The notes: generated by a model from the sequence alone, not told the origin. Positions 8,101 through 16,872 are shown, counted from the stretch's first letter. The stretch is DNA of 54,943 nt from Candidatus Limivivens intestinipullorum (GCA_018711185.1 DVIQ01000105.1:1-54943), one strand, 5' to 3'. Translations and numbers: made by a program.

Positions 8101-10272
8101 ATGGACAGAGAATTATTTGAACAGAGAAAGCAGACGCTCTTGGAGCTTATGGGAGATAAAATCTATGTACCCATGAAGCTGAAAGAGCTTTCCATGCTTC
8201 TGCAGGTCCCCAGAGAAGAGAGAAACCAGCTTTTGGAGGTTTTGGACGCTTTGGTTCAGGAGGGAAAGGTGGAACTCTCCAAGCGGGGAAAGTACCGTCT
8301 GGCGGAGGAAACGATTCTTACCGGGACGTATGTGGGCACCAGCAGAGGCTATGGTTTCGTGGAGATTCCAGGGCGCCCGGAGGACCTTTTTATTCCGGAG
8401 CCTTATACAGGCGGCGCTTTTCATAGGGATACCGTGCAGGCGGCTCTGCTTCCGGGAAATACCGGGAGACGTCCGGAGGGACGGATTGTGCGGGTTTTGG
8501 AGCGGGGGATCCGGGAGCTTGTGTGTACCTTTGAGAAGAACCGCAGCTACGGCTTTGCCCTGCCGGACAACCCGCGCTTTTCCAGGGATATTTTCATTCC
8601 GCTGGAAAAGAGCAAAGGGGCAGTGGACGGACACAAGGTTCTGGTGGAGATCACTGACTACGGTTCCAAGAACAAAAGTCCGGAAGGACAGGTAAAGGAA
8701 ATCATCGGGCACCGGAATGATCCCGGAACGGACATTCTCTCCATCGCCTGCGCCTATGAGCTTCCCGCGGAATTTCCGGAGCGGGTTCTGAATCAGGCGG
8801 AGCGAAATTCCCGGCCGGTCAGCGAGGCGGACTGCCAGGGCCGTCTGGATTTAAGAGAGGTGGTCATGGTGACCATCGACGGGGAGGACGCCAAGGATCT
8901 GGACGATGCGGTTTCCCTGACGCGGGAGGGGGATCTGTGGCGGCTTGGGGTACACATCGCGGATGTGAGCAACTATGTCCAGGAAGGGAGCGCCCTGGAC
9001 CGGGAGGCTTTAAAAAGAGGCACCAGCGTCTATCTGGTGGATCGGGTGATTCCCATGCTTCCTCATACTCTTTCCAACGGCATCTGTTCCCTGAACCAGG
9101 GGGAGGACCGGCTGGCGCTCAGCTGTCTGATGGATATTGACGATAAGGGAAACATCGTGGGGCATCAGATCGCGGAGACGGTGATCCGCGTGGACTGCCG
9201 CATGACGTATACCGGGGTCAATGAAATCCTGACAGGACAGGAAGGAGAGGCGGCCAAAGCCTGGGAGGCCTTTGCGCCGATGCTCCTGCAGATGAATGAG
9301 GTGGCCGGGCTGCTTCGGAAAAAACGGAAGGCAAGGGGCTCCATTGATTTTGATTTTCCGGAATCCAAGATTACTCTGGATGAAAACGGGCGGCCCACGG
9401 ACATCCGCCCCTATGAGCGGAACGCTGCCACAAAGCTGATTGAGGATTTTATGCTTGCGGCAAACGAAACCGTGGCGGAGGATTATTTCTGGCAGGAGCT
9501 TCCGTTTGTATACCGTACCCATGAGAAGCCGGATCCGGATAAAATCCGGGATCTCCAGGCGTTTATCGGGAACTTCGGCTACCATATGCGCAGAACCGGG
9601 GAAGAGGTTCATCCCAAAGAGCTGCAGAAGCTGCTGGCAAGCATCGAGGATTCGCCGGAGGAGGCCATGATCAGCCGCATGACGCTGCGGTCCATGAAGC
9701 GGGCCTGCTATTCCACCCAGTGCAGCGGACATTTCGGACTGGCGGCCAGCTATTACTGCCATTTTACGTCGCCGATCCGCCGCTACCCGGATCTGCAGAT
9801 CCACCGGATTATCAAGGATAATTTACGGGGCAGGATGAATGAGGAGCGGATTTCACACTATCAGGGAATCCTGGACGGTGTGGCGAAGCAGTCCAGCGAC
9901 ATGGAACGCAGGGCGGATGAAGCGGAGCGGGAGACGGAAAAGATGAAGAAGGCGGAATACATGAGACAGAAGATCGGCCGGGTATATGACGGGGTGATCT
10001 CCGGGCTTACAGCCTGGGGCCTGTATGTGGAGCTTCCAAATACAGTGGAGGGCCTGGTCCATGTATCGAACCTTACGGATGACCGCTATTATTATGATGA
10101 AGAAAAGCATGAGATGACAGGGGCCGGCACCGGCCGGACCTTCTGCCTGGGCCAGAGGGTCCGGGTGCGGGTCCTGGACGCGGACAAGGAGAGCCGGACG
10201 GTGGATTTTGCCATTGTATATAAAGGAGGGGATGAGGATGGCCAGGGAATCCGTGAAGCTGATAGCCAATAA
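8101..10272 (+). CDS. rnr: Ribonuclease R
   Basis: Processive 3'-5' exoribonuclease that degrades structured RNA and, with SmpB/tmRNA, faulty mRNA. 723 residues. Order: an N-terminal winged-helix-like segment (about 1-65), cold-shock domains (about 70-230), an RNB catalytic domain with the metal-binding [14 protein letters not shown] near 257, [12 protein letters not shown] and later [31 protein letters not shown], and a C-terminal S1 domain (about 635-715: [33 protein letters not shown]). The start ATG follows a GAAGGTGAAGG SD. The 3' end overlaps the smpB start by 35 nt, which fits coupled translation. Confidence 0.97.
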   Translation: MDRELFEQRKQTLLELMGDKIYVPMKLKELSMLLQVPREERNQLLEVLDALVQEGKVELSKRGKYRLAEETILTGTYVGTSRGYGFVEIPGRPEDLFIPEPYTGGAFHRDTVQAALLPGNTGRRPEGRIVRVLERGIRELVCTFEKNRSYGFALPDNPRFSRDIFIPLEKSKGAVDGHKVLVEITDYGSKNKSPEGQVKEIIGHRNDPGTDILSIACAYELPAEFPERVLNQAERNSRPVSEADCQGRLDLREVVMVTIDGEDAKDLDDAVSLTREGDLWRLGVHIADVSNYVQEGSALDREALKRGTSVYLVDRVIPMLPHTLSNGICSLNQGEDRLALSCLMDIDDKGNIVGHQIAETVIRVDCRMTYTGVNEILTGQEGEAAKAWEAFAPMLLQMNEVAGLLRKKRKARGSIDFDFPESKITLDENGRPTDIRPYERNAATKLIEDFMLAANETVAEDYFWQELPFVYRTHEKPDPDKIRDLQAFIGNFGYHMRRTGEEVHPKELQKLLASIEDSPEEAMISRMTLRSMKRACYSTQCSGHFGLAASYYCHFTSPIRRYPDLQIHRIIKDNLRGRMNEERISHYQGILDGVAKQSSDMERRADEAERETEKMKKAEYMRQKIGRVYDGVISGLTAWGLYVELPNTVEGLVHVSNLTDDRYYYDEEKHEMTGAGTGRTFCLGQRVRVRVLDADKESRTVDFAIVYKGGDEDGQGIREADSQ

Positions 10273-10705
10273 CAAAAAGGCGTATCATGACTATTTTATC
10301 GACGAAACCTACGAGGCGGGCATTGCCCTTTGCGGCACGGAGGTGAAATCTCTGCGCATGGGAAAATGCAGCATAAAGGAATCCTTTATCCGGGTGGAAA
10401 ACGGAGAGGTGTTTATTTACGGAATGCATATCAGCCCATACGAAAAAGGAAATATTTTTAACAAAGACCCTCTGAGGGTGAAAAAGCTTCTGGTTCACCG
10501 GTACGAGATCAACAAAATCGGGGGAAAGGTCCGGGAGAAGGGCTACACCCTGGTCCCTCTCAGAGTTTACTTCAAAGGCAGCCTGGTAAAGGTGGAGATT
10601 GGCCTGGCAAGAGGAAAGAAACTCTATGACAAACGCCAGGACATTGCGAAAAAGGATCAGCGAAGAGAGGCGGAAAAGGAATTTAAAGTGAAAAATCTAT
10701 ACTGA
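10238..10705 (+). CDS. smpB: SsrA-binding protein SmpB
   Basis: Binds tmRNA and brings it to stalled ribosomes for trans-translation. 155 residues. Seen: [44 protein letters not shown], then [32 protein letters not shown] and the basic tail [28 protein letters not shown], all typical of the family. Frames starting at 10208 or 10232 are rejected: AAGGAGG (10223-10229) is best spaced for ATG 10238, giving the canonical [12 protein letters not shown] start. The tmRNA gene ssrA often follows smpB, but I see none before the next gene. Confidence 0.97.
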   Translation: MARESVKLIANNKKAYHDYFIDETYEAGIALCGTEVKSLRMGKCSIKESFIRVENGEVFIYGMHISPYEKGNIFNKDPLRVKKLLVHRYEINKIGGKVREKGYTLVPLRVYFKGSLVKVEIGLARGKKLYDKRQDIAKKDQRREAEKEFKVKNLY

Positions 10706-10725
10706 GCGGCGGGAACGCGGATCAG

Positions 10726-10757
10726 GAGGTTCTCCTTTACGGAGAGCCTCTTTTTTT
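10726..10757 (+). terminator. Terminator of secG-rnr-smpB
   Basis: GAGGTTCTCC pairs with GGAGAGCCTC (10 bp, one wobble) around a 5-nt loop and is followed by seven T residues. Confidence 0.9.
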
Positions 10758-10805
10758 GAGGCGCAACTTTTTTCGCCGTGTGTGTATCTATACAATGAAA
10801 GCTCC

Positions 10806-10852
10806 AGTTACTATTCATGACAGCCGCAAATACCCTCTGTTTGCGGTGTAAG
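10806..10852 (+). repeat. 47-bp repeat with CCGCAAA/TTTGCGG hairpin, copy 2
   Basis: Second copy of the element at 7468-7514, the same 47-bp length. The CCGCAAA and TTTGCGG arms and the AGTTACTATTC and GTAAG ends are conserved; the loop and a few flanking bases differ. It lies between the smpB terminator and the ECF sigma gene. Confidence 0.65.
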
Positions 10853-10932
10853 GCCAGAGGGCTGGCGCGCATTTGCGGCCGGTCGTTTCGGACATGGGGT
10901 TTGAAATAAAAACGTGCTGAGAGGTACCCTGG

Positions 10933-11424
10933 ATGAAAAGAGATTCCTATGAGTCGGTGGTTTCCTGTATTATTGAGAATCAGGACCGTTTTTACCGGCT
11001 GGCTTTTAGTTATGTGCAGAACGCGGACGACGCTCTGGATGCCGTCCAGAACGCGGCCTGCAAAGCGTTGGAGAATTACCGGTCCATGAAAAATCCGAAA
11101 GCGGTGAAGACATGGCTTTACCGAATCGTTATAAATGAAAGCCTTTTGCTTTTGAGGGAAAGAAGAAAATTTGTTTTTACGGAAGATCAGGCGCAGATAG
11201 AGCTTCCTTATGAAGAAAAAGGATTTCTTCCAACAGAGGATTTATACGGGCAGATTAACCGGCTGCCGGAGGACGTACAGAGCATCATTAAGCTGCGGTT
11301 TTACGAAGAGCTGCAGCTAAAAGAGATCGCTCAGGTCATGCAGATGAACTTGAATACAGTAAAAGCAAAGTTGTATCGGGGATTAAAAACCTTGAAACTT
11401 ACTATTCAGGAGGTGGATTTATGA
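10933..11424 (+). CDS. ECF sigma factor (SigV-like)
   Basis: A 163-residue extracytoplasmic-function sigma factor. Region 2 (about 13-80) includes FYRLAFSYVQNADDALDAVQNAACKALENY and WLYRIVINESL; region 4 (about 105-155) has LPEDVQSIIKLRFYEELQLKEIAQVMQMNLNTVKAKLYRGLKTL. It directs RNA polymerase to its own stress regulon. The next gene overlaps by 4 nt (ATGA) and encodes an RsiV-type anti-sigma factor, so this is best viewed as a SigV/CsfV-type system; in known cases that responds to lysozyme or envelope stress. The SD is weak (GAGAGG, spaced long). No strong promoter is seen upstream; autoregulation from an ECF promoter is plausible. Confidence 0.9.
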   Translation: MKRDSYESVVSCIIENQDRFYRLAFSYVQNADDALDAVQNAACKALENYRSMKNPKAVKTWLYRIVINESLLLLRERRKFVFTEDQAQIELPYEEKGFLPTEDLYGQINRLPEDVQSIIKLRFYEELQLKEIAQVMQMNLNTVKAKLYRGLKTLKLTIQEVDL

Positions 11425-12707
11425 AACGGTTGGAGGAAGCAAAACGAAAGTACGAAGAGACACCCATTCCGGAGGAATTGTCGGACCGTGTTATGCGGGA
11501 GATTCGCAAGACGGAGCAACCCCGAAGAACGGTGAAGAGCGGGTATTTCTGGAAAGTGGGCATGACCGCCGCCGCGGCTTTGGCTGCCGCGTTTATTACG
11601 GCTGTGAACACCAGCGAAGCATTTGCAAGCAGTGTGGGAAAAATCCCGGTGATTGGAGAAATCGCCAGGGTTTTGACCTTCCGTTCCTATGAGACGGAGA
11701 CGGATGAGCTGAAAATTTCCGTGGATATTCCGAGCATCGATATGATTTCGGAGGATTTTTCCGATCTGGAAGAATCCGCGAACGAGGAAATTCATAAGCT
11801 GTGCCAGGATTATGCCGACGAAGCGACAAAGCGGGCAAAGTCCTATCGGCAGGCATTTTTGGATACCGGAGGAACCCAGGAAGAGTGGGAAGCCCATAAC
11901 ATTGAGATTAAAGTGTGGTATGAAGTGAAGACCCAGACCGAGGACTATTTATCGCTGGAAATTATAGGAACCGAGAGCTGGAGCAGCGCCAACACGGAGA
12001 CGCAGTATTTTAACTTTAATCTGAAGGAAGGAAAAACCGTTGTCCTGGAAGATCTTCTGGGAGCGGATTACGCCCAGACAGCGGAAGAAAGCATCCGCGC
12101 TCAGATGCAGGAACGGGAAGCAGACAGCGGCGAGGTATTCTGGGAGGACGAGTTTAAGGGAGTCGATGAGAATACAAAGTTTTATGTGAATGAGGCCGGC
12201 AATCCTGTGATTGTCTTTGACCGGTATGAAATCGCGCCGGGCGCGTACGGCCAGCCGGAATTCGAGATTCCCGTAAGCGGTATGGAAGAAACGGAGGAGA
12301 CGACAGCGGAGGATGCGTCAGAGACAATCCCGGAAGAGACTTGGACGGAAAGCGCCGGATTTGAGGATAATTTTTCTGTAGACCAGGAAGCGGCGGCGGA
12401 ATTTGGCAGGCAGATCAAGGAAGCGGCGGCGACGCGGGATCTGGAAGCGCTGGCGGATCTGGCGGCGTATCCCCTGTATGTGGGATTCGCGGAGGGAGGC
12501 GAATCGGTGGAAAGCAAAGAAGAATTTCTGGCCCTGGGAGCGGACAGGATTTTTACCGGGGCATTGACGGAGTCGGTGGCGGCCGCCGACGAGAACAGCC
12601 TGACGCCCAGCATGGCCGGATTTGTCCTGTCAGGGGAGAGCGGAGCCCCTAATATTATTTTCGGAGTAAGGGACGGAAGGCTTGCCGTATCAGGCATCAA
12701 CTATTAG
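11421..12707 (+). CDS. RsiV-like membrane anti-sigma factor with extra C-terminal domain
   Basis: A 428-residue single-pass membrane protein. The cytosolic N-terminus (1-42, EEAKRKYEETPIPEELSDRVMREI) would hold the sigma factor. One membrane helix lies at about 43-62. The outside part resembles DUF4163 (about 80-175) and DUF3298 (about 190-280), the RsiV architecture whose outer domain binds lysozyme in Bacillus. It then has an acidic Glu/Thr-rich linker (about 285-315) and a further about 110-residue region (315-428) that RsiV does not need. That region has the look of a small NTF2-like fold (KEAAATRDLEALADLAAYPLYVGF), but this is a guess. The start overlaps the sigma gene stop. Regulated cleavage would require RseP, encoded at 41940. 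Confidence 0.8.
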   Translation: MKRLEEAKRKYEETPIPEELSDRVMREIRKTEQPRRTVKSGYFWKVGMTAAAALAAAFITAVNTSEAFASSVGKIPVIGEIARVLTFRSYETETDELKISVDIPSIDMISEDFSDLEESANEEIHKLCQDYADEATKRAKSYRQAFLDTGGTQEEWEAHNIEIKVWYEVKTQTEDYLSLEIIGTESWSSANTETQYFNFNLKEGKTVVLEDLLGADYAQTAEESIRAQMQEREADSGEVFWEDEFKGVDENTKFYVNEAGNPVIVFDRYEIAPGAYGQPEFEIPVSGMEETEETTAEDASETIPEETWTESAGFEDNFSVDQEAAAEFGRQIKEAAATRDLEALADLAAYPLYVGFAEGGESVESKEEFLALGADRIFTGALTESVAAADENSLTPSMAGFVLSGESGAPNIIFGVRDGRLAVSGINY

Positions 12708-12721
12708 ACGTAACGGCGCTC

Positions 12722-12750
12722 TTGACAGGCGGGGGGATTTCTGCTAGAAG
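12722..12750 (+). promoter_or_regulatory. Promoter of the 77-residue gene
   Basis: TTGACA at 12722-12727, 17-bp G-rich spacer, TAGAAG at 12745-12750, about 30 nt before the gene start. Confidence 0.65.
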
Positions 12751-12781
12751 TATAAGCAAACGATACGGAAGGAGCAGAACC

Positions 12782-13015
12782 ATGATTCCAAAAGATAAAG
12801 AGGCCCTCAGAAAGCTGGTTACGGATACCACGGTGGAAACGTACGAGGATCTGTCCCACCAGCTGATAAAAATGCTGGATAAGGTATACCATGATCCAAA
12901 GCTTTCGGACGCGCAGAAAAATGACGAGGTGACGCTGAATGTGATCGCCTATATCAAATCCTGTACGAATGAGATTCTGATTGACGTTCTGGCGGAGATG
13001 TTTGATATAAAATAG
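12782..13015 (+). CDS. Small helical protein of unknown function
   Basis: A 77-residue, charged, all-helix protein (MIPKDKEALRKLVTDTTVE...EMFDIK) with no recognisable domain. The start at 12782 follows GGAAGGAG and a clear promoter; a longer frame from 12722 would run through that promoter. It sits between the RsiV-like gene and rubrerythrin as its own unit, or is read through to rbr, since I see no terminator in 13015-13026. Confidence 0.7.
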   Translation: MIPKDKEALRKLVTDTTVETYEDLSHQLIKMLDKVYHDPKLSDAQKNDEVTLNVIAYIKSCTNEILIDVLAEMFDIK

Positions 13016-13025
13016 CAGAATTTCC

Positions 13026-13054
13026 TTGACATAAACGGAAATATCAGTTAAACT
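13026..13054 (+). promoter_or_regulatory. Rubrerythrin promoter
   Basis: TTGACA at 13026-13031, 17-bp spacer, TAAACT at 13049-13054. Confidence 0.8.
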
Positions 13055-13056
13055 AA

Positions 13057-13075
13057 AATAGTAACAATTACTATT
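13057..13075 (+). promoter_or_regulatory. Perfect 19-bp palindrome at the rbr start site
   Basis: AATAGTAA-CAA-TTACTATT lies immediately after the -10 box, covering the expected transcription start. The AT-rich 8-3-8 shape fits a Fur/PerR-family operator, and rubrerythrin is a classic peroxide-regulated gene in clostridia. The regulator identity is inferred. Confidence 0.65.
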
Positions 13076-13105
13076 ATTGATCAAGCAAATGCACAGGAGG
13101 GTACT

Positions 13106-13645
13106 ATGGAATTAAAGGGCAGCAAAACAGAGAAAAATTTACAGACGGCTTACGCGGGCGAGAGCCAGGCCAGGGTAAAATACGGCTATTATGCCAGCAA
13201 GGCAAAGAGCGAGGGGTATGTGCAGATCGCGAATCTGTTCCAGGAGACTTCGGACAACGAGAAGGAGCACGCGAAGATCTGGTTTAAACTTCTTCACGGC
13301 GGCGCGGTTCCCTCCACAGAGGAGAATCTTGAGGACGCGGCTGCGGGAGAGAATTACGAGTGGACGGATATGTACGCGCAGTTTGCCAAGGAAGCCAGAG
13401 AGGAAGGCTTTACGGAGATCGCGGCGCTGTTTGACGGCGTAGCGAAGATTGAGAAGGAGCACGAGGATCGGTACCGCGCGCTTCTGGCGAACCTGAAAGA
13501 GGGACAGGTGTTTAAGAGAGGAGACATCTGCATCTGGCAGTGCCTGAACTGCGGACATATCCATGTGGGAACGGACGCTCCGGCAGTTTGTCCGGTATGC
13601 AAGCATCCCCAGGCGTATTTCCAGATCGCGGCGCGCAATTATTAA
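13106..13645 (+). CDS. rbr: Rubrerythrin
   Basis: Non-haem diiron peroxidase that reduces hydrogen peroxide in the cytosol of anaerobes. 179 residues. The N-terminal four-helix ferritin-like domain carries the diiron ligands in [29 protein letters not shown] and [10 protein letters not shown]. The C-terminal rubredoxin-like domain (about 142-179) binds one iron through [10 protein letters not shown] and [11 protein letters not shown]. Start supported by GGAGG. Expressed from its own promoter with a palindromic operator. Confidence 0.96.
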   Translation: MELKGSKTEKNLQTAYAGESQARVKYGYYASKAKSEGYVQIANLFQETSDNEKEHAKIWFKLLHGGAVPSTEENLEDAAAGENYEWTDMYAQFAKEAREEGFTEIAALFDGVAKIEKEHEDRYRALLANLKEGQVFKRGDICIWQCLNCGHIHVGTDAPAVCPVCKHPQAYFQIAARNY

Positions 13646-13827
13646 TAAGTCCTTGACGGACTTTTCTTCCCGCGTACAGCGGGCCGGATAGACATGCCTG
13701 CGTGTCTGTCCGGCGGCTGCCGCGAGATCAAATACCGTATGCTGTATTCCGGCATACGGTATTTTTTTCTCAATAAGGAAGTTTGCGCGGGAAAGAGTTA
13801 GTCTTAACTATTATTGAGAAAATATAA

Positions 13828-13872
13828 TCAATAAGCTTATTGACTACCAAAATGAATTAGCGTATACTAACC
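13828..13872 (+). promoter_or_regulatory. feo promoter with two operator-like palindromes
   Basis: TTGACT at 13840-13845, 17-bp spacer, TATACT at 13863-13868. A perfect 16-bp palindrome TCAATAAGCTTATTGA (13828-13843) overlaps the -35. The motif TTAG-N6-CTAACC (13857-13872), shared with the Fur-like gene promoter, overlaps the -10. Further upstream (13803-13816) TAACTATTATTGAG resembles part of the rbr control region. This is consistent with iron-dependent repression. Confidence 0.7.
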
Positions 13873-13932
13873 AAATGTAAAGAGTTAATAAGAATTTTAT
13901 GAATGGACATATGCTAGAGAGGGTTGATTATT

Positions 13933-14145
13933 ATGATGCCATTAGCGATGGCCGATACCGGCGAGGTAAACACAATCCGTAAGGTCAGCGGCAATGAGGA
14001 GACCAGAAGATTTCTGGAAAATCTCGGGTTTGTAATTGGGTCTGAAGTTACGGTTCTGTCAGCGATCGGCGGGAATGTAATTGTAAATATCAAGGATTCC
14101 AGGATCGCGATTAATGCTGATATGGCGCGGCATATTATGATTTAG
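13933..14145 (+). CDS. feoA: FeoA family protein, first copy
   Basis: A 70-residue SH3-like FeoA protein: GEVNTIRKVSGNEETRRFLENLGFVIGSEVTVLSAIGGNVIVNIKDSRIAINADMARHIMI. The LGF..G..V.V pattern and terminal MA..I are typical. FeoA assists FeoB in ferrous-iron import, probably through its GTPase domain. A TTG start at 13924 is possible, but ATG 13933 is nine bases past AGAGAGGG and preferred. It is the first gene after the iron-type promoter and is followed by a second, divergent FeoA. Confidence 0.92.
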   Translation: MMPLAMADTGEVNTIRKVSGNEETRRFLENLGFVIGSEVTVLSAIGGNVIVNIKDSRIAINADMARHIMI

Positions 14146-14221
14146 CCGAAGCGGATCGAAATATCCGTTTCACTGTCCGCTGTATGATAGATTTTCAGTT
14201 TAAAGGAAAGGAGACGTAACG

Positions 14222-14440
14222 ATGACTTTAGGTGAAGCGAAGGTTGGATCCACAGTTGTTGTGACGAAGATTGAAGGGGACGGAGCATACAAGCGCCGGA
14301 TCATGGATATGGGAATCACAAAGGGCACAGAGCTTTACATCCGGAAAGTAGCGCCTCTGGGAGATCCCGTTGAGATCACGGTGAGAGGCTATGAGCTTTC
14401 CGTGAGAAAAAACGACGCTCAGTGCGTTCAGGTAAAATAA
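14222..14440 (+). CDS. feoA: FeoA family protein, second copy
   Basis: A 72-residue FeoA: TLGEAKVGSTVVVTKIEGDGAYKRRIMDMGITKGTELYIRKVAPLGDPVEITVRGYELSVRKNDAQCVQVK. It has the fuller family signature (G....R..MG...G......APLGDP..I...GY.LS.R). SD AAGGAGA. The two FeoA copies differ strongly, so this is an old duplication or recruitment, not a recent tandem copy. A palindrome ATCCTTTA-TT-TAAAGGAT (14440-14457) starts at its stop codon, just before a repeat insertion separating it from feoB. Confidence 0.95.
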   Translation: MTLGEAKVGSTVVVTKIEGDGAYKRRIMDMGITKGTELYIRKVAPLGDPVEITVRGYELSVRKNDAQCVQVK

Positions 14441-14461
14441 TCCTTTATTTAAAGGATAGGC

Positions 14462-14595
14462 GTAAGGATTCAAGACAGGTCGCATCACTTGCTGATGAGG
14501 CCGTAAGAACATGATCCAGGTGTGAGCAAACCCCATCAGCGAAGCTGATTTTTATGGGATTGCGAATCGTGACTGTGAAGGTACTGAACAGTTAC
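14462..14595 (-). mobile_element. Diverged full-length hairpin repeat inside the feo operon (copy H)
   Basis: It is 134 bp, the same length as the intact copies at 31447 and 31674, in the opposite orientation. The right end is CTGAACAGTTAC. The flanking octamers GGATAGGC (14454-14461) and GAACAGGC (14596-14603) match at 6 of 8 positions, as a decayed target duplication would. The inner hairpin is ATCAGC-GAA-GCTGAT where other copies have ATCGCC/GGCGAT: two base pairs changed on both arms. It lies between feoA and feoB. Confidence 0.7.
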
Positions 14596-14641
14596 GAACA
14601 GGCAAAGGAAAGAGACGTCAGTTGTTCAAGGAGGTAAGAGG

Positions 14642-16825
14642 ATGTCTGTTAAAATCGCGCTTGCCGGTAACCCGAACTGTGGAAAGACCACGATGTTTAA
14701 CGCGTTGACAGGAGCCAATCAGTATGTTGGAAACTGGCCGGGTGTTACCGTTGAGAAAAAAGAGGGAAAGTTAAAAGGAAAGAGGAAAAATGAGGATATT
14801 ATTATCACGGACCTTCCGGGTATTTATTCTCTTTCTCCATACACACTGGAAGAAGTGGTGAGCCGGGATTATCTGCTGAAGGAAAATCCGGATGTGATTA
14901 TCGATCTGGTGGACGCCACGAATATTGAGAGGAATCTGTATTTAACAACGCAGCTTATCGAGACCGGAATCCCGGTGGTGATTGCGCTGAACATGTCGGA
15001 TCTGCTGGCAAAGCGAAATATCCGCATCGACACGAAACGGCTTTCCATGCTGCTGAATTGCCCGATTGTGGAGACTTCGGCTTTAAAGCAGAGCGGTCTG
15101 GACGCGCTGATTGATGAGGCGGTGAAGGTGGCTTCCAAAAAGCAGGCGGATCTGCCCGGGGAAATTTTCTCCAAGGATCTGGAAAAGGCTGTGGAGGACA
15201 TAAAGGAGGCGCTTCCGGCTTCCGTAACGGAAGACAAGAAAAGATGGTACGCTGTGAAATTCCTGGAAAACGACAGCAAGGTAACGGAGAGCATGAACCT
15301 TTCCGCCTCCGCGAAGTCCATGGTGGAGCAGTACCGGAAAGATCTTGAGAAAAAGTATGATAACGATATGGAGAGTATTGTAACGGATGAGCGTTACAAG
15401 TTTATCCAGAAGATCGTGAATACCACGGTGAAGAAGGGGACGGAGAAGCTGACGGTGTCCGATAAAATCGACCGGATTGTGACGAACCGGATTCTCGGTA
15501 TTCCTATTTTCATTGCGGTAATGTTTGTGGTATACTACATATCAGTAACCACCATTGGAACCCTTGTGACAGACTGGACGAACGATGTGTTTGTAGTTGC
15601 CATTCAGGACGCGGTAAGCGGTTTCCTTGGAAATATCGGCGCCGGCGATATGGTGATCAGCCTTGTGGTTGAAGGCATTATCGGCGGAATCGGCGCAGTG
15701 ATTGGCTTCGCTCCTCAGATGGCGATTTTGTTCCTTTTCCTGTCCCTTTTGGAGGACTGCGGCTACATGGTGCGTATTGCCTTTGTAATGGACCGTGTGT
15801 TCCGCCATTTCGGACTGTCGGGAAAGAGCTTTATCCCGCTTCTGATTTCCTCCGGCTGCGGTATTCCGGGTATTATGGCATCCAAGACCATTGAGCAGGA
15901 TAATGACCGGAGACTGACGATCATGACAGCAACCTTTATCCCCTGCGGCGCGAAGCTGCCGGTTATCGCGCTTTTAGGCGGCGTTATGGCAAGCTACGCG
16001 ACCACGGGAAATTATGAGGCTGCCGGGTTCCTGGCGCCGCTGATGTATTTCATCGGTATCGCGGCTGTGCTTGTGGCGGCGATTATCCTGAAAAAAACAA
16101 AGCCTTTCTCCGGAAAGCCGGCTCCCTTTGTAATGGAGCTGCCTCAGTATCATATTCCTTCCGCGAAGACGGTGCTGCTCCACGTTTGGGAGAGGCTGAA
16201 GGGCTTCCTGATCAAAGCAGGTACGATTCTGTTCCTTGCCTGCGTGGTAATGTGGTTCCTGCAGGGCTTTGGTTTTGTCGACGGCGCCTTTGGCATGGTG
16301 GAAGACAGCGGCGACAGCCTTCTGGCCGCGATCGGCGGTTTGCTGGCTCCGATCTTCGCGCCCCTTGGCTTTGGCCAGTGGCAGGCGGTGGCGGCGTCTC
16401 TCGCCGGATTTACGGCGAAAGAGGCCATCGTATCCACCATGGGCGTGTTGGCAAACGTAGCCGGAGACACGGAGGACGCGGTAAATGTAGCCGCGGGCGT
16501 GGCGTCCTGGTTCCCCACCACCATGGCAGCCTTCTCGTTCCTGCTGTTTAACCTGCTGGATTCCCCGTGCCTGGCGGCCATCGCTACCATGGCGCAGCAG
16601 ATGCAGTCCAGAAAGTGGTTCTGGTTTGCGATCCTGTTCCAGAACATTTTCGCGTACCTGGTATGCCTGTGCGTATATCAGCTCGGTTCCTTTGCCATGG
16701 GCGGCGCTTTTGGCGCCGGAACGGTTGCAGGCATTATCGTTCTTCTGGTATTCCTGTTCCTGCTGTTTCGGCCGGATCCTTACAAGAACCAGAAGGTATA
16801 TTCAAAGAGATCCGTTCAGGCATAA
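14642..16825 (+). CDS. feoB: Ferrous iron transporter FeoB
   Basis: Inner-membrane Fe(II) importer with an N-terminal GTPase. 727 residues. Seen: G1 LAGNPNCGKTTMFNALTG, G3 DLPGIYSLSPYTLEE, G4 ALNMSD, then the helical insertion domain (about 170-270) and a polytopic membrane part with the two Gate motifs (LEDCGYMVRIAFVMDRVFRHFGLSGKSFIPLLISSGCGIPGIMASKT; later LAGFTAKEAIVSTMGVLA). AAGGAGG SD. It is downstream of both feoA genes and a repeat insertion, upstream of three small membrane proteins. Length and motifs indicate an intact gene. Confidence 0.97.
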   Translation: MSVKIALAGNPNCGKTTMFNALTGANQYVGNWPGVTVEKKEGKLKGKRKNEDIIITDLPGIYSLSPYTLEEVVSRDYLLKENPDVIIDLVDATNIERNLYLTTQLIETGIPVVIALNMSDLLAKRNIRIDTKRLSMLLNCPIVETSALKQSGLDALIDEAVKVASKKQADLPGEIFSKDLEKAVEDIKEALPASVTEDKKRWYAVKFLENDSKVTESMNLSASAKSMVEQYRKDLEKKYDNDMESIVTDERYKFIQKIVNTTVKKGTEKLTVSDKIDRIVTNRILGIPIFIAVMFVVYYISVTTIGTLVTDWTNDVFVVAIQDAVSGFLGNIGAGDMVISLVVEGIIGGIGAVIGFAPQMAILFLFLSLLEDCGYMVRIAFVMDRVFRHFGLSGKSFIPLLISSGCGIPGIMASKTIEQDNDRRLTIMTATFIPCGAKLPVIALLGGVMASYATTGNYEAAGFLAPLMYFIGIAAVLVAAIILKKTKPFSGKPAPFVMELPQYHIPSAKTVLLHVWERLKGFLIKAGTILFLACVVMWFLQGFGFVDGAFGMVEDSGDSLLAAIGGLLAPIFAPLGFGQWQAVAASLAGFTAKEAIVSTMGVLANVAGDTEDAVNVAAGVASWFPTTMAAFSFLLFNLLDSPCLAAIATMAQQMQSRKWFWFAILFQNIFAYLVCLCVYQLGSFAMGGAFGAGTVAGIIVLLVFLFLLFRPDPYKNQKVYSKRSVQA

Positions 16826-16844
16826 GGCCTTTGCGGGACAGGAT

Positions 16845-16872
16845 AAGCTGGATACCGGGGAGTATCCAGCTT
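16845..16872 (+). promoter_or_regulatory. Stable hairpin after feoB
   Basis: AAGCTGGATAC and GTATCCAGCTT form a perfect 11-bp stem around a 6-nt loop. Only TCC-TT follows, not a T-run, so it is more likely an operon-internal attenuator or 3'-end stabiliser than a full terminator. The following 16873-16990 has several short hairpins but no recognisable riboswitch. Confidence 0.5.

Noticed and set aside
10705-10933. Searched for the tmRNA gene ssrA after smpB
   Set aside because: The gap is only 228 nt and contains a terminator and a 47-bp repeat; no tRNA-like ends or tag peptide frame.
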